Positions 1-12,817 are shown, counted from the stretch's first letter. The stretch is DNA of 64,000 bases from Actinobacillus indolicus (GCF_901764975.1 NZ_CABFKH010000011.1:1-64000); one strand, 5' to 3'. The notes: generated by a model from the sequence alone, not told the origin. Numbers and translations: made by a program.

Positions 1-65
1 TTTTGTTTTGGTTTTAATCAATAGTAAGAATAAGGGATGATATTGGATTGGTTTTTTGGGAAAGA

Positions 66-97
66 AAAAGAGCTAATAACTTAGTATTAGCTCTTTT
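66..97 (-). terminator. acs terminator
   Basis: A perfect 13-bp inverted repeat (arms 66-78 and 85-97, 6-nt loop) lies just past the acs stop codon. Read on the minus strand it is followed by a T-rich run, as expected of an intrinsic terminator for acs. Bases 1-65 show no gene. Confidence 0.75.
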
Positions 98-142
98 AGT
101 TTCTATGATTTTGCAAATTAATAAGTAAATCTTACCGCTTGT

Positions 143-2092
143 TTACAAGACGGATTGCTGTAATTGACCAATGATTTGAGGGTTTTCTAAGGTTGAAATA
201 TCTTGGGTGATCAACTCGTTTTTCGCAATAGAACGTAACAAACGGCGCATAATTTTACCTGAACGCGTTTTTGGCAGATTTTCTGCAAAGCGAATATCTT
301 CTGGTCGAGCGATTTTTCCAATCTCATTGGATACCCAGATTTTCAATTCTTCTGCGAGTGCTTTCGCCTCTTCCCCTTCTGGGCGGAAACCATTTAATAC
401 CACAAAGGCAACGACAGATTCACCTTTAATTTCATCTGGTTTACCTACAACAGCTGCTTCCACAACACGTTCATGAGCAACTAAAGCAGATTCAATTTCT
501 GCGGTACCAAGTCGATGTCCTGACACATTAAGCACATCATCTGTTCTACCTAAAATCCAGAAATAGCCATCTTTATCTCGTAGAGCAGAATCGCCTGCGA
601 CATAGTATTTCCCACCAAAAGTAGAAGGGAAATAGGTCTCTTTATAGCGTTCATCATCTCCCCATATAGTGCGCAACATCGATGGGAATGGGCGTTTAAT
701 CACTAAAGAACCACTTTCTTCCACATCACATTTCTGCCCTTGATCATTAACGACTTCCGCCATAATACCAGGCAGAGGTAATGTACAGGAGCCAGGTTTT
801 GTTGCAATCACGCCTGGAACAGGGGCAAGCATAATGGAACCCGTTTCTGTCTGCCACCAAGTATCTACAATCGGACATTTCCCTTTACCCACCACATTAT
901 GATACCAAAGCCATGCAGAAGGGTTTATCGGCTCACCGACCGAACCAAGCAGGCGTAAACTCGACAGATCATATTTATTTGGTACACTCTCACCTAAACG
1001 CGTTAGAGAACGAATAAGTGTTGGAGATGTATAAAATACCGAGACTTTATGACGTTGAATCATACGCCAGATACGCCCTACATCAGGGTAACTTGGCACA
1101 CCTTCATAAATAAGTTGAGTTGCTCCGTTGGCAAGCGGGCCATAACAAATATAGGAATGTCCTGTAATCCAACCAACATCAGCAGTACACCAATACACAT
1201 CATTCAGTTTATGATCGAAAATCACTCTAAAGGAGTTCATCGCACCTAATAAATAGCCTGCCGTACTATGCACAACCCCTTTCGGTTTACCTGTTGAACC
1301 CGAAGTATAGAGAATAAAGAGCGGATCTTCTGCATTCATCCATTCGGGTTCGCAAAACGCAGGTTGGTTTTTAGAAAGTTCATTCCACCAAAGATCACGT
1401 CCTTTTTTCCATGGAGTATCGATATTGACTCGATGATAAACAATGACATTTTCTACTGATTTACAGCCCATCTCGAGCGCTTCATCAACGGTCTCTTTTA
1501 GTGGAATAATTTTTCCACCTCGAAGCCCTGCATTTGCTGTAATAATTAATTTCGCTTCCGCATCTTCAATACGATCACGTAATGCACCTGCGGAGAATCC
1601 ACCAAAGACAACTGAATGTACTGCACCAATTCGTGCACAAGCCTGCATAGCGATGACAGCTTCAACAATCATTGGAAGATAAATAATGACGCGATCGCCT
1701 TTCTTGATGCCAAGTTCTCGTAGTGCATTACCAAATCGGCACACACGATTGTGTAACTGTGCATAAGTAAATTGAGAAATCTGACCAAAATCGGATTCAA
1801 AAATCAGCGCAAGCTTATCGCCTTTATCGGGAAGATGACGATCCAAGCAGTTATAGGAGACATTTAATGTACCGTCAGAAAACCACTTATAAAACGGTGG
1901 GTTACTATCATCAAAAATTTGCATGAAAGGCTTTTTCCAAGTGATTAGCTCGCGTGCTAATTCACTCCAATACTGCAGGTAATCCTTGTCTGCAAATTCC
2001 CATAGTGCCTGATAATCTTCAAGCCCAGAAACATTTGCTTGACGGCGAAATTCGTCATTTGGCTTAAAAATAAGAGGGGTTGTATTTTGCAT
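143..2092 (-). CDS. acs: Acetyl-CoA synthetase (AMP-forming)
   Basis: Converts acetate, ATP and CoA to acetyl-CoA through an acetyl-adenylate, the high-affinity cytosolic route for acetate use. The 649-residue length is typical of the family. An N-terminal ACS domain is followed by the AMP-binding loop [11 protein letters not shown] at about residues 262-272. The C-terminal [11 protein letters not shown] motif carries the catalytic lysine (about K613), which in many bacteria is inactivated by acetylation. The gene stands alone, with its own terminator and a CRP-like site about 105 bp upstream, which fits control by cAMP-CRP as in enterics. No acetate permease (actP) gene follows it. Confidence 0.96.
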   Translation of the reverse strand: MQNTTPLIFKPNDEFRRQANVSGLEDYQALWEFADKDYLQYWSELARELITWKKPFMQIFDDSNPPFYKWFSDGTLNVSYNCLDRHLPDKGDKLALIFESDFGQISQFTYAQLHNRVCRFGNALRELGIKKGDRVIIYLPMIVEAVIAMQACARIGAVHSVVFGGFSAGALRDRIEDAEAKLIITANAGLRGGKIIPLKETVDEALEMGCKSVENVIVYHRVNIDTPWKKGRDLWWNELSKNQPAFCEPEWMNAEDPLFILYTSGSTGKPKGVVHSTAGYLLGAMNSFRVIFDHKLNDVYWCTADVGWITGHSYICYGPLANGATQLIYEGVPSYPDVGRIWRMIQRHKVSVFYTSPTLIRSLTRLGESVPNKYDLSSLRLLGSVGEPINPSAWLWYHNVVGKGKCPIVDTWWQTETGSIMLAPVPGVIATKPGSCTLPLPGIMAEVVNDQGQKCDVEESGSLVIKRPFPSMLRTIWGDDERYKETYFPSTFGGKYYVAGDSALRDKDGYFWILGRTDDVLNVSGHRLGTAEIESALVAHERVVEAAVVGKPDEIKGESVVAFVVLNGFRPEGEEAKALAEELKIWVSNEIGKIARPEDIRFAENLPKTRSGKIMRRLLRSIAKNELITQDISTLENPQIIGQLQQSVL

Positions 2093-2192
2093 AGAAGTGC
2101 TCCTGTGATAATAAGGAATGTGGACAGAATCTAATCAGTCCACAGCACTCTATGCGAAGATTAAATAAAGATCAATTTTGTTAATAAATTGT

Positions 2193-2208
2193 TGTGATCT
2201 TGTTCTCA
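2193..2208 (-). promoter_or_regulatory. Candidate CRP site upstream of acs
   Basis: TGTGA-TCTTGT-TCTCA has the 6-nt CRP spacing; the left half is perfect and the right half has one mismatch to TCACA. It lies about 105 bp upstream of the acs start. CRP activation of acs is known in enterics; here it is inferred. Confidence 0.45.
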
Positions 2209-2277
2209 AAAAATTTCAGAATAACAGTAAAATTGATTTACCTGTTTAGATATGAATTGCACAATATGTCTCCGATT

Positions 2278-2435
2278 GCCCTCTCTCTGCTCAAAATAGC
2301 CTAATGCTATTTTGAGCTGTCTCTCTCCCGCAAGCGGGAAAGAGTGAGTGTTACAGAATGTTTAATTATCTTTCCCCTCGCCCGCTTGAGGGAGAGGGTG
2401 GAGCAAATTCGTTAGAATTTGCGGAGGGAGAGGGC
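2278..2435. repeat. Modular palindromic intergenic repeat, copy A
   Basis: This fills most of the 343-bp gap between acs and menB and abuts the menB stop codon. It has two modules. Module 1 holds a 12-bp hairpin (arms 2289-2300 and 2306-2317) and a CTCTCCCGC/GCGGG hairpin. Module 2 is a CCCTC/GAGGG hairpin followed by an 8-bp hairpin (arms 2403-2410 and 2415-2422) and a GGAGGGAGAGGG tail. Both modules recur at 58663-58828 on the other strand. There is no coding potential; it resembles REP/BIME-type elements. Confidence 0.75.
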
Positions 2436-3293
2436 TTACGGATTACGTTTAAACTTACTAAAGTCAGGTGCACGTTTTTCATTGAACGCATTGCGACCTT
2501 CTTGACCTTCTTCTGTCATATAGAACAGCATTGTTGCATTGCCTGCTAATTCTTGAAGACCCGCTTGTCCGTCACAGTCTGCATTTAACGCCGCTTTTAA
2601 GCAACGTAATGCAATCGGGCTGTTGCGTAACATTTCACGACACCAACGCACCGTTTCTTTTTCCAAATCGGCATAAGGCACAACGGTATTCACCAAGCCC
2701 ATTTCTAAGGCTTCTTTTGCATCGTATTGACGGCATAAGAACCAAATTTCACGTGCTTTTTTCTGCCCAACGATACGTGCCATATAGCTTGCACCCCAAC
2801 CGCCATCGAATGAACCCACTTTCGGGCCTGTCTGACCGAAGATCGCATTTTCTGCCGCAATGGTTAAATCACAAAGCATATGTAAAACGTGACCGCCACC
2901 AATCGCATAACCAGCCACCATTGCCACCACAGGCTTCGGACAGCTACGAATATCACGTTGGAAATCCAATACGTTTAAGTGATGAACACCACTTTCGTCT
3001 TTATAACCGCCGTAGTCGCCACGCACTTTTTGATCGCCACCGGAACAGAATGCTTTTTCGCCTTGACCCGTTAAAACAATCACACCGATTTTTTCATCAA
3101 AACGTGCATCAGAAAAGGCTTGGATCATCTCTTTTACTGTTTGCGGACGGAAGGCATTACGCACTTCAGGGCGATTGATGGTGATTTTAGCGATACCGTC
3201 AGTCGATTTATGATACAGAATATCCGTATAACCTTCGCTACAATCGAGCCATTCAACAGGGGCATAAAGTACATCATCTTTTGGGTTTTGCAT
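2436..3293 (-). CDS. menB: 1,4-dihydroxy-2-naphthoyl-CoA synthase
   Basis: Closes the second ring of menaquinone by cyclising o-succinylbenzoyl-CoA. It is a crotonase-fold enzyme of 285 residues, the usual MenB length. Visible motifs are the oxyanion-hole segments CSGGDQ (83-88) and GYAIGGGH (128-135), and [13 protein letters not shown] (153-165) with the MenB-type Ser-Phe-Asp. No other men gene adjoins it, so menaquinone synthesis is presumably encoded elsewhere. The 3' end runs directly into repeat copy A. Confidence 0.96.
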   Translation of the reverse strand: MQNPKDDVLYAPVEWLDCSEGYTDILYHKSTDGIAKITINRPEVRNAFRPQTVKEMIQAFSDARFDEKIGVIVLTGQGEKAFCSGGDQKVRGDYGGYKDESGVHHLNVLDFQRDIRSCPKPVVAMVAGYAIGGGHVLHMLCDLTIAAENAIFGQTGPKVGSFDGGWGASYMARIVGQKKAREIWFLCRQYDAKEALEMGLVNTVVPYADLEKETVRWCREMLRNSPIALRCLKAALNADCDGQAGLQELAGNATMLFYMTEEGQEGRNAFNEKRAPDFSKFKRNP

Positions 3294-3338
3294 TTTGTAT
3301 TCCTTTTAGTTTAAACAAGCGGGCAGATTATACCTGAA

Positions 3339-3372
3339 ATTTGCAAATTTTTGCCAAAATCCGACCGCTTGT
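3339..3372 (-). other. Apl-type DNA uptake sequence
   Basis: The core ACCGCTTGT (reverse of ACAAGCGGT, 3364-3372) is preceded by an AT-rich tail containing TTTGCAAA. This matches the uptake signal of the A. pleuropneumoniae clade and lies between the divergent menB and fklB. Confidence 0.8.
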
Positions 3373-3434
3373 ACTTGTAATCTGTGAATTTAGCTCCATA
3401 TAAGGCAAGTCTTTTTAACAAATAGGAAAACATC

Positions 3435-4064
3435 ATGTCTTTAAATTTAGAACAAGTGAAATTAGAAAGCGTTGAAGCGAAAGGCGGTTACGGTATCGGT
3501 TTACAAATCGGTCAGCAATTATTAGGCAGTGGTTTAGACGTTGAACCGGAAGCGGTGGTAAAAGGGATTTTTGATGTGTTAAATCAAAACCCACCCGCAT
3601 TAGATTTGAATGAAGTGACAAAAGCGTTACAAGAATTATCTCAACGTGCCGAAGCAGAACAAGCAAAAGCCTTTGAAGCGTTAGCGGCAGAGGGTAAAGC
3701 ATTCTTAGAAGAGAATAAAAAACACCCATCAGTGAAAGAAACAGAAAGCGGTTTACAGTATGAAGTGTTAGTGGAAGGTACAGGTAAAGTGCCTGCGAAA
3801 ACAGATAAAGTACGTGTTCACTATACAGGTTCATTAATCGACGGTACGGTATTTGATAGCTCAGTAAAACGTGGTACGCCAGCAGAGTTCCCAGTAACAG
3901 GTGTGATTGCAGGTTGGGTTGAAGCGTTACAGATGATGCCTGTGGGTTCAAAATGGCGTTTAACCATTCCACATAACCTTGCTTACGGTGAGCGTGGTGC
4001 TGGTGCATCTATTCCGCCATTTAGCACGTTAATTTTTGAAGTGGAACTTTTAGATATCGTTTAA
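3435..4064 (+). CDS. fklB: FKBP-type peptidyl-prolyl isomerase (FklB-like)
   Basis: Catalyses cis-trans isomerisation of Xaa-Pro bonds. The 209 residues comprise an N-terminal FKBP dimerisation domain (about 1-105, helical, Glu/Lys/Ala-rich) and a C-terminal FKBP domain (about 112-208) with [27 protein letters not shown] and YGERGAG. There is no signal peptide, so it is the cytosolic FklB type rather than periplasmic FkpA. It is monocistronic, with a strong hairpin directly downstream. Confidence 0.93.
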   Translation: MSLNLEQVKLESVEAKGGYGIGLQIGQQLLGSGLDVEPEAVVKGIFDVLNQNPPALDLNEVTKALQELSQRAEAEQAKAFEALAAEGKAFLEENKKHPSVKETESGLQYEVLVEGTGKVPAKTDKVRVHYTGSLIDGTVFDSSVKRGTPAEFPVTGVIAGWVEALQMMPVGSKWRLTIPHNLAYGERGAGASIPPFSTLIFEVELLDIV

Positions 4065-4082
4065 TCTTCTTTTTTCTTTCTG

Positions 4083-4112
4083 AACGCCCAACATCAGTTT
4101 GGGCGTTTTCTT
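4083..4112 (+). terminator. fklB terminator
   Basis: Inverted repeat AACGCCCA / TGGGCGTT (4083-4090 and 4100-4107) followed by a T-rich run, 19 bp after the fklB stop. Confidence 0.85.
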
Positions 4113-4119
4113 TTTATGT

Positions 4120-4135
4120 TGTGATATATATCACA
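4120..4135 (+). promoter_or_regulatory. Consensus CRP site upstream of the acyl-CoA synthetase gene
   Basis: TGTGA-TATATA-TCACA is a perfect 16-bp palindrome matching the CRP consensus. It lies about 105 bp before the ATG at 4241 and about 60 bp before a -10-like TATATT (4196-4201). It is the best CRP site I see in the window; binding is inferred. Confidence 0.75.
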
Positions 4136-4240
4136 TTTCCTTATTTTCAGCTTACAGCTGTTCACTTTTTTATGGATTTTTCTGTTTGAATCAAGTATAT
4201 TAGCGCACAGTTGTTAGCTGAAATAACAGGATATAAATTC

Positions 4241-6013
4241 ATGGCTACTTTAGATTTTCATTTTGTTAATCGCCTTCGTTTACAAGCAAAAAATTTTGCA
4301 GATCGTACCGCTATTCGCTTTGTTGAAAACCAACAATGGCAAGAACTTTCATGGTCTGAGTTTCAACAAAATATCGATCAACTCTCTTATGCCCTTTTAG
4401 CCCAAGGGGTTGATGTACAAGATAAAATTGGTATCTTCGCCAATAATATGCCCCGTTGGACAATGGCAGACTTTGCGTCTATGCAAATTCGTGCAGTCGC
4501 TGTGCCGATTTATGCCACCAACACGGCAAAGCAAGTGGAATATATTGTAAATGATGCGGATGTTAAAATTCTCTTTGTCGGAGATCAGGAACAGTTTGAT
4601 CATGTTGCTGAAATAGCGAACAACTGTCCACAATTAACTAAAATTGTGGCAATGAAAAGTAGTATAAATCTTGATAATCACCCCCTTGCGTGCTATTGGG
4701 ATGACTTTATTCAAGTCGAGCCACAAGCGGAGAGATTGGCTCAACGTTTAGCAGATAAACAGCTTTCGGATTTATTCACCTTAATTTATACATCAGGAAC
4801 CACAGGCGAACCTAAAGGGGTGATGTTAGATTATGCAAACCTTGCCCATCAATTAATTTCACACGATCAAGCCCTTGATATCAGCGATAAAGATGTCTCT
4901 TTATCTTTCTTGCCGTTATCACATATTTTTGAGCGTGCTTGGGTTGCTTATGTGTTTCATCGTGGTGCAACAAATTGCTACTTGGAAGACACAAACCAAG
5001 TTCGTGAAGCCTTAGTTGCAGTCAAGCCAACGGTGATGTGTGCTGTTCCCCGTTTTTATGAAAAAATTTATACGGCGGTATGGGATAAAGTGGAAAAAGC
5101 CCCTGCTCATCGTCGAGCTTTGTTCAAATGGGCGATTAATGTGGGAGAACGTTACTTACTCGCATCTCAACCGTCTGCATTATTAACATTGCAGTACCGC
5201 TTAGCGAATAAACTGGTTTTTTCAAAATTACGTGCATTATTAGGCGGAAATATCCGAATGATGCCTTGTGGCGGTGCAAAATTAGAGCCAGCGATTGGTC
5301 TGTTTTTCCATAGTATTGGGGTGAATATCAAACTTGGCTACGGCATGACAGAAACAACAGCAACGGTTTCTTGTTGGGCGGATAAAGGCTTTAATCCGAA
5401 TTCAATCGGTACATTAATGCCAAATGCTGAAGTCAAAATTGGCGAAGAAAACGAAATTCTTGTGCGTGGCGGTATGGTGATGCGTGGTTATTACAAAAAG
5501 CCTGAAGAAACCGCAAAAGCCTTTACGGAAGATGGATTTTTAAAAACAGGTGATGCAGGGGAAATGGATGCGCAAGGCAATCTGTTTATTACCGATCGCA
5601 TTAAAGAGTTGATGAAAACATCTAACGGTAAATATATTGCGCCACAGTATATTGAAGGCAAAATTGGTAAAGATAAATTCATTGAGCAAATTGCGGTGAT
5701 TGCAGATGCGAAAAAATATGTGTCAGCCTTGATTGTGCCGTGTTTTGACAGTTTGGAAGAGTATGCGAAGCAGTTAAACATTAAATATCATGACCGCATG
5801 GAGTTGATTAAACATTCGGAAATTATCCAGATGTTTGAAAAGCGTATCCATGAATTGCAAAAAGAGCTGGCGAGCTTTGAGCAAATTAAAAAATTCACTC
5901 TACTTCCGCAAGCATTTAATGCCAAAATGGAAGAAATCACGCCGACATTGAAACTTCGTCGTAAGGTAATTTTACAGCGTTATAAAGAACAGATTGAAAA
6001 GATGTATCATTAA
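4241..6013 (+). CDS. Long-chain acyl-CoA synthetase (AMP-forming)
   Basis: Activates fatty acids to acyl-CoA via acyl-adenylate. It has about 590 residues, close to the Haemophilus HI0002-type ligase. The AMP-binding loop [11 protein letters not shown] is at about 183-193, with [10 protein letters not shown] and the TGDAG/DRIKEL motifs further on. I chose ATG 4241 because an AACAGG element sits 11 bp upstream; an in-frame TTG at 4211 would add ten residues. I cannot tell whether it feeds beta-oxidation or recycling of host fatty acids; no fad genes adjoin. CRP control is likely from the upstream palindrome. Confidence 0.88.
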   Translation: MATLDFHFVNRLRLQAKNFADRTAIRFVENQQWQELSWSEFQQNIDQLSYALLAQGVDVQDKIGIFANNMPRWTMADFASMQIRAVAVPIYATNTAKQVEYIVNDADVKILFVGDQEQFDHVAEIANNCPQLTKIVAMKSSINLDNHPLACYWDDFIQVEPQAERLAQRLADKQLSDLFTLIYTSGTTGEPKGVMLDYANLAHQLISHDQALDISDKDVSLSFLPLSHIFERAWVAYVFHRGATNCYLEDTNQVREALVAVKPTVMCAVPRFYEKIYTAVWDKVEKAPAHRRALFKWAINVGERYLLASQPSALLTLQYRLANKLVFSKLRALLGGNIRMMPCGGAKLEPAIGLFFHSIGVNIKLGYGMTETTATVSCWADKGFNPNSIGTLMPNAEVKIGEENEILVRGGMVMRGYYKKPEETAKAFTEDGFLKTGDAGEMDAQGNLFITDRIKELMKTSNGKYIAPQYIEGKIGKDKFIEQIAVIADAKKYVSALIVPCFDSLEEYAKQLNIKYHDRMELIKHSEIIQMFEKRIHELQKELASFEQIKKFTLLPQAFNAKMEEITPTLKLRRKVILQRYKEQIEKMYH

Positions 6014-6021
6014 TTGAAATA

Positions 6022-6057
6022 AGAGCAAGTGTGGTAAAACAGCTTGCTCTATTTTTT
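6022..6057 (+). terminator. Terminator of the acyl-CoA synthetase gene
   Basis: AGAGCAAG / CTTGCTCT (6022-6029 and 6043-6050) followed by seven Ts. The T-run doubles as the final lysine codons of the convergent tilS, so the two genes share their ends. Confidence 0.8.
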
Positions 6058-7317
6058 TAGTAGGCAGATGAACATTTCTTCATGAAAAATGAGTGGAATT
6101 TTGCCCCGTAACCACACGGGGATATGATTTTCCTGCCAAATTTTTTTCATCTCTTCTCGATGGGTTTTGCCGTAACACTGCACTTTGCTTGGATAGCAGT
6201 TGGTCAGACGAAGTGGGGTTTGTTGTAACGTATCCGGCAATAACAAGCGGTGAGATTTGCCTGATATTTTGTAAATAATCTCTATGCCGTTGCGTTGAAC
6301 AATGCCAATAGAGGTGGGCAGTTGAATTTCTTCACTTTGTGGTGGCAGTTCCAACTCAAAATCATCTATCTCTGCTTGAATGGGGGTAATGAAGATCTGC
6401 TGTTGGTAACGGCGAATAAGGTGTTGTTCAAGTTTGACCTGCGGATTTTTATCGGCTTTTGCCAAAATCAGATGTTGGATAATCTGTTCCAGTTGAGCCA
6501 CGCTTGGCATTGCAAGGTGAGCTTGTGCCAGCCACAAACGGACAAGCTGTTGTTGTTTCAGCAAAGAAAAATGTTCAAAGCCTGTGATGTCTAAACCGCC
6601 ATTTTGTAGCCGACTAGCCAGTTCGGGTTGTAGCAATTCTTCAATCAGTTGCTGTTGCTCGGCACAATGTTGGCTTGAGCGAGCCACCATTTGATTAAAC
6701 TGTTGCCAACGTTGATTGAGCAAGGGCAACGCTGTTTGACGCAGGAAATTGCGGTCGAAATCGGTGTTGAAGTTACTTTCATCTTCAATCCATTTTAGCT
6801 GATGTTGTTTAGCATAAGCGAGAATGTCGGTTTTACTGAAGCTGAGAAGCGGTCGGAAAATCGCAATATTTTGCCAAATACTGACCGCTTGCATTGCCCC
6901 TAGCCCTTGAATACCGCTTCCCCTTTTCAATGCAAGGAAAAAGGTTTCGACTTGGTCATCAAGGTGATGTGCGGTTGCCAACATTTCATTCGGTTGAATA
7001 TGCTGTTGAATAGCTTGATAGCGTGCGGTGCGAGCATTGGCTTCCAGCCCTTGCTTGCCCTGTACTTGAACCTTGCATACAGTCAAAGGGATTGCCCACT
7101 GTTCACAAAGCTGTTCACAGAATGTTGCCCAGCTATCTGCATTTGGGCTTAAGCCGTGATGGATATGGATTGCCCTGAGCTTAAGACTAAGGGCTTGGCG
7201 AGCCTGTGCGAACAGGTGCAATAAGACCACCGAGTCCACCCCACCGCTTAAACCGATGAAGAAAGCGGTCTGATTAGGGCAATGTTTTGCAAGTTGTTGC
7301 CGGAACTGTTGGTGCAT
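6049..7317 (-). CDS. tilS: tRNA(Ile)-lysidine synthetase
   Basis: Attaches lysine to C34 of tRNA-Ile(CAU), converting it from Met to Ile identity; essential. It has 422 residues from ATG 7317. The PP-loop ATPase motif SGGVDS is at 24-29, the DD(Q)VETFF helix near 110, and C-terminal TilS substrate-binding domains fill the rest. An upstream TTG (7341) would overlap dtd, so ATG 7317 (8 bp past the dtd stop) is preferred. Apparently cotranscribed with the yihY-like gene and dtd. A USS-like segment lies inside the gene near 6866-6895. Confidence 0.93.
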   Translation of the reverse strand: MHQQFRQQLAKHCPNQTAFFIGLSGGVDSVVLLHLFAQARQALSLKLRAIHIHHGLSPNADSWATFCEQLCEQWAIPLTVCKVQVQGKQGLEANARTARYQAIQQHIQPNEMLATAHHLDDQVETFFLALKRGSGIQGLGAMQAVSIWQNIAIFRPLLSFSKTDILAYAKQHQLKWIEDESNFNTDFDRNFLRQTALPLLNQRWQQFNQMVARSSQHCAEQQQLIEELLQPELASRLQNGGLDITGFEHFSLLKQQQLVRLWLAQAHLAMPSVAQLEQIIQHLILAKADKNPQVKLEQHLIRRYQQQIFITPIQAEIDDFELELPPQSEEIQLPTSIGIVQRNGIEIIYKISGKSHRLLLPDTLQQTPLRLTNCYPSKVQCYGKTHREEMKKIWQENHIPVWLRGKIPLIFHEEMFICLLKK

Positions 7318-7325
7318 TGCCGTGC

Positions 7326-7760
7326 CTATACTTGTAGCCAAAAGGTGACAGGTCCGTCGTTCTGTAAGCTGACCTGCATATCGGCAGCAAACTGTCCTGT
7401 TTGGGTATGGATTTTGAGTGCCGCTTGTTGATGAAAATAGTCGTAAAGTGTTTGAGCAAGTGCTGGCGTTGCCCCACGAGAGAAGCTCGGGCGTAAACCT
7501 TTTTGGGTATCGGCGACAAGGGTAAATTGAGACACGACTAATAAACTTCCCCCTGCTTGCTGAACATTAAGGTTCATTTTGCCTTGTTCATCGGCAAAGA
7601 CACGATAGTTCAAGACTTTTTCCAGTAAGCGATCTGCCTTAGCCTGATCGTCACCTTGCTCAACGCCTAATAATACTAATAATCCCGTTGAAATCTCGCC
7701 GACAGTTTGGTTATCCACTTCCACTTTCGCCCATTTTACTCGTTGAATTAATCCGATCAT
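7326..7760 (-). CDS. dtd: D-aminoacyl-tRNA deacylase
   Basis: Hydrolyses D-amino acids from mischarged tRNAs. From ATG 7760 the protein has 144 residues, the normal Dtd length, beginning MIGLIQRV. The active-site motifs SQFTL (about 77) and the C-terminal GPVT cis-proline motif are both present. A longer reading frame to 7877 lies inside the yihY-like gene and would add 39 unrelated residues. The ATG at 7758-7760 overlaps the upstream stop, implying translational coupling. Confidence 0.95.
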   Translation of the reverse strand: MIGLIQRVKWAKVEVDNQTVGEISTGLLVLLGVEQGDDQAKADRLLEKVLNYRVFADEQGKMNLNVQQAGGSLLVVSQFTLVADTQKGLRPSFSRGATPALAQTLYDYFHQQAALKIHTQTGQFAADMQVSLQNDGPVTFWLQV

Positions 7761-8605
7761 TCTCTGTTCTCCGCTAATGGATTTGCTAATTCGCCTGCTT
7801 TGATCATTTCCATATCTTTTAATACGGAAGCAAATTGTCCCCCTAATAACACCACTCGCCAGCTCAGGTGGATCCAAACAATCATAATCGGAATGGTGGC
7901 TAACGCCCCATAAATTGCCTGATAGGATGGGAAGGTGGTGATATACCAGATGAAAATTTGTTTACCAAGCGTAAAGAAAACGCCGGCAAATAAAGCCCCT
8001 AATGCCGCATGTTTAAATTTTACTTTAGTATTCGGCACAATCAGATAAGTTAAGGTAAACATCAGCCAAGTAAGTAAAAAAGGAACAAATTGGAGAAGGT
8101 GATGGCTAAAAGAGAACAAGCCTTCTTGGCTAAACATTTCCAACGAGAAAATATAAGAGCTGATGGCTATACTAGCACCCGCAAGGAGAGGACCAAAAAT
8201 CAGGACCGCTAAATAAATTCCAAAGGAAAGGATAGTTGAGCGTTTTTTGGTATTATGCCAAATATCATTAAGGGCATTATCAATGCTTGAAATCAACATG
8301 ACTGCGACTACAACTAAGCCGATGATACTGATGATCCCCATTTTCTTTGAGTTTTCAACAAACAGATCAAGATATTCTTGAACCAAATTCCCAGCACTTG
8401 GGGCAAAGTTATCATACACCAGTTCTTTTAACTCTGCGGTGGCTTGTTCAAAAATCGGTAATATCGTAAACACCGAAAACACCACCATAATTAATGGAAC
8501 CAGGGAGAGTAAAGAGGTATAAGTGAGATACCCAGAATAAATCGCAATTTTGTTTTGTTGGAAGCGATAAACAAAGAGTTTCAAAAAAAAGAGAAGTTGT
8601 GCCAT
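7757..8605 (-). CDS. YihY family inner-membrane protein
   Basis: YihY/BrkB (formerly 'RNase BN') family, a multi-spanning membrane protein of uncertain function; it is not a tRNA-processing nuclease. It has 282 residues with about six hydrophobic segments. The [14 protein letters not shown] and [18 protein letters not shown] motifs are typical of the family. ATG 8605 is preferred over 8641 because GGAGG sits at the right distance upstream. First gene of a yihY-dtd-tilS cluster; yihY-dtd linkage is common in gammaproteobacteria. Confidence 0.88.
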   Translation of the reverse strand: MAQLLFFLKLFVYRFQQNKIAIYSGYLTYTSLLSLVPLIMVVFSVFTILPIFEQATAELKELVYDNFAPSAGNLVQEYLDLFVENSKKMGIISIIGLVVVAVMLISSIDNALNDIWHNTKKRSTILSFGIYLAVLIFGPLLAGASIAISSYIFSLEMFSQEGLFSFSHHLLQFVPFLLTWLMFTLTYLIVPNTKVKFKHAALGALFAGVFFTLGKQIFIWYITTFPSYQAIYGALATIPIMIVWIHLSWRVVLLGGQFASVLKDMEMIKAGELANPLAENRE

Positions 8606-8654
8606 GTCGTTTTTCCTCCAAATAAGGGAAAAGTTTAACATAGAATTGAAATGA

Positions 8655-8689
8655 GATAAAAAAGAGAGCCTATCAATAAAGATAGGCTC
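8655..8689 (-). terminator. Terminator of lipoprotein e(P4) gene
   Basis: Perfect 9-bp stem GAGCCTATC / GATAGGCTC (8666-8674 and 8681-8689), followed on the minus strand by TCTTTTTTATC. Confidence 0.85.
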
Positions 8690-8702
8690 AGTCGATTAAG
8701 GA

Positions 8703-10807
<2,105 letters not shown>

Positions 10808-10911
10808 AAGAAATTCTCATCAAAAAATAATAGTTAATGGCGATTGTAGCACAGCTTGAAATTTTTTTAGGGGGTGAAATGTGCTAAAGTAATATTATTG
10901 ATTTTTAACCT

Positions 10912-12759
10912 ATGAATGATGAGCCAATGAAGCCTTTAATCCAAATCTTACCGCCCCAACTCGCTAACCAAATCGCCGCAGGCGAAGTGGTAGAGCGTCC
11001 TGCGTCTGTGGTTAAAGAGCTGGTGGAGAATAGTTTGGACGCAGGGGCGACACAAATTCAGATCGATATTGAGAAAGGCGGATCGCAGTTGATCCGTATT
11101 CGAGATAACGGCTGTGGGATCGGCAAGCAAGATCTGGCTTTAGCTTTGGCTCGTCACGCCACCAGTAAAATTGCTACCCTTGAAGATTTGGAAAGTATTT
11201 TAAGTCTGGGTTTTCGTGGCGAAGCCTTAGCCAGTATCAGCTCGGTGTCCCGTTTAACGCTCACTTCTCGCCCCGAATATCAGGCAGAAGCGTGGCAAGC
11301 CTACGCACAAGGGCGTGAAATGGAGGTTGAAATCAAGCCAGCTTCTCACCCTGTCGGCACGACTATTGAAGTGGCTAACTTGTTTTTCAATACCCCTGCT
11401 CGCCGTAAATTCTTGCGTACCGATAAAACGGAGTTTGCCCATATTGATGAAGTGGTTCGCCGTATTGCATTAGCAAAACCGAATGTGACTTTTACGCTGA
11501 CCCATAATGAGAAAAAAGTGCGTTACTATAAAGCGGTGGCGACACAACAGCTTGAGCAACAACAAAAACGGATTGCCACGATTTGCGGTGATGAATTTAT
11601 TCAGCAGTCGGTACACATTGACTGGCAACACGACGATCTGCATATTTACGGCTGGGTCGGCTCGCCAAGTTTAGCGAGAGTGCAAAACGATCTCTGTTAC
11701 AGCTACGTCAATGGGCGAATGATGCGAGATAAAACGATCAACCACGCTATTCGTCAAGCCTATGGGGAACGGTTGCCGAAGGATCATTACCCTGCTTTTG
11801 TGCTATTTTTAGATCTTGACCCAAGCCACGTTGATGTTAATGTTCACCCTGCAAAACACGAGGTGCGTTTTCATCAAAGTCGTTTAGTCCACGATTTCAT
11901 CTATCAAGGGGTCTTGAACGCCCTTGAAGATCAACATCATTTGCCGATGACAAGTAATGTCAGTGAAACCTTGCCGAATTATATTGCCGACACCAACCGT
12001 GTGGCTTCGGGGCAGAATATTTTCGCTCACAGTTATCGTGAACCACGCTTGACTTCATCAACTCACGCAGAACGCCCAAATTACAGCAATACTTGCTCAT
12101 CAGGGGTAAGCAAAAGTGAACAGAAGTGGTATGGCGAATTGCTTTCCACATCGCCAGTTCACGAATACAAGCGGTCAGATTCTGCAGAAAATTTGCAAAA
12201 AAATACCAAGATCACACCGCTTGTTGAACCGATAGCCGAGCCAGTTACACCCTATGCTCAAGCCTTAGCGGTTGTTAAACAGAAAGCCTTGTTGATGAAA
12301 CAGGGTGAAACATTTTATCTGCTTTCCCTTGAAAAATTGGCTCAATTAAAACTACAAGCTGAGTTAGCCAAAGGGGAAAATCAAGCCTTGTTGATCCCGT
12401 TGAGTTTAACCCTTGATGAACAGCAAACAGCATCTTGGCAACAAGTACAAACCGCTTTGGCAGGCTTGGGTTTTGATATTCAAACAAAACAGTGGCAAGG
12501 GCAAACTCGCCTTACCATTCAAAAAGTCCCAACTTGTTTACGCGAACAAAATCTGCAACAACTGCTGTTTAGCCTATTCAATCAACAAGCGGTCGATTGT
12601 GCCGAATTTTTTGCAAAAAATACGACTTATCCTACCGCTTACAGTTTGAGCGAAGCGGTGGCGTTATTGGCGGAGATTGAAGTGTTGTCGAAAGGGAAAG
12701 CGATGTTAGAGATGCTAAGAGTTGAAGTGGATTTTTCCCCATACTTAGAATTAGCTTAA
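10912..12759 (+). CDS. mutL: DNA mismatch repair protein MutL
   Basis: Couples MutS mismatch recognition to MutH and UvrD. It has 615 residues, like E. coli MutL. The N-terminal GHKL ATPase has [13 protein letters not shown] and GFRGEAL; the C-terminal dimerisation domain (about 430-615) lacks the DQHA endonuclease motif, as expected in methyl-directed systems. The linker (about 350-440) holds a USS encoding part of the disordered region, and another USS lies in the C-terminal domain (near 12588). ATG 10912 or the in-frame ATG 10927 could be the start; neither has a strong Shine-Dalgarno. Confidence 0.96.
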   Translation: MNDEPMKPLIQILPPQLANQIAAGEVVERPASVVKELVENSLDAGATQIQIDIEKGGSQLIRIRDNGCGIGKQDLALALARHATSKIATLEDLESILSLGFRGEALASISSVSRLTLTSRPEYQAEAWQAYAQGREMEVEIKPASHPVGTTIEVANLFFNTPARRKFLRTDKTEFAHIDEVVRRIALAKPNVTFTLTHNEKKVRYYKAVATQQLEQQQKRIATICGDEFIQQSVHIDWQHDDLHIYGWVGSPSLARVQNDLCYSYVNGRMMRDKTINHAIRQAYGERLPKDHYPAFVLFLDLDPSHVDVNVHPAKHEVRFHQSRLVHDFIYQGVLNALEDQHHLPMTSNVSETLPNYIADTNRVASGQNIFAHSYREPRLTSSTHAERPNYSNTCSSGVSKSEQKWYGELLSTSPVHEYKRSDSAENLQKNTKITPLVEPIAEPVTPYAQALAVVKQKALLMKQGETFYLLSLEKLAQLKLQAELAKGENQALLIPLSLTLDEQQTASWQQVQTALAGLGFDIQTKQWQGQTRLTIQKVPTCLREQNLQQLLFSLFNQQAVDCAEFFAKNTTYPTAYSLSEAVALLAEIEVLSKGKAMLEMLRVEVDFSPYLELA

Positions 12760-12788
12760 AAATCATCAAATAAACGTAAATTTTTGTG

Positions 12789-12817
12789 AAAAATGTGGCG
12801 TGTTCCACATTTTTTTA
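12789..12817 (+). terminator. mutL terminator
   Basis: AAAAATGTGG / CCACATTTTT stem (12789-12798 and 12805-12814) continuing into a T-run, 30 bp after the mutL stop. Confidence 0.8.

Noticed and set aside
2531-3178. 215-codon plus-strand reading frame opposite menB
   Set aside because: It lies wholly antisense to a well-conserved gene; composition is His/Arg/Ser-rich and resembles no family.
3433-4008. 191-codon minus-strand frame opposite fklB
   Set aside because: Antisense shadow of fklB; Leu/His-rich composition and no ribosome binding site.
7760-7877. N-terminal extension of dtd
   Set aside because: It is inside the yihY-like gene, absent from Dtd proteins, and the ATG at 7760 gives the normal length.
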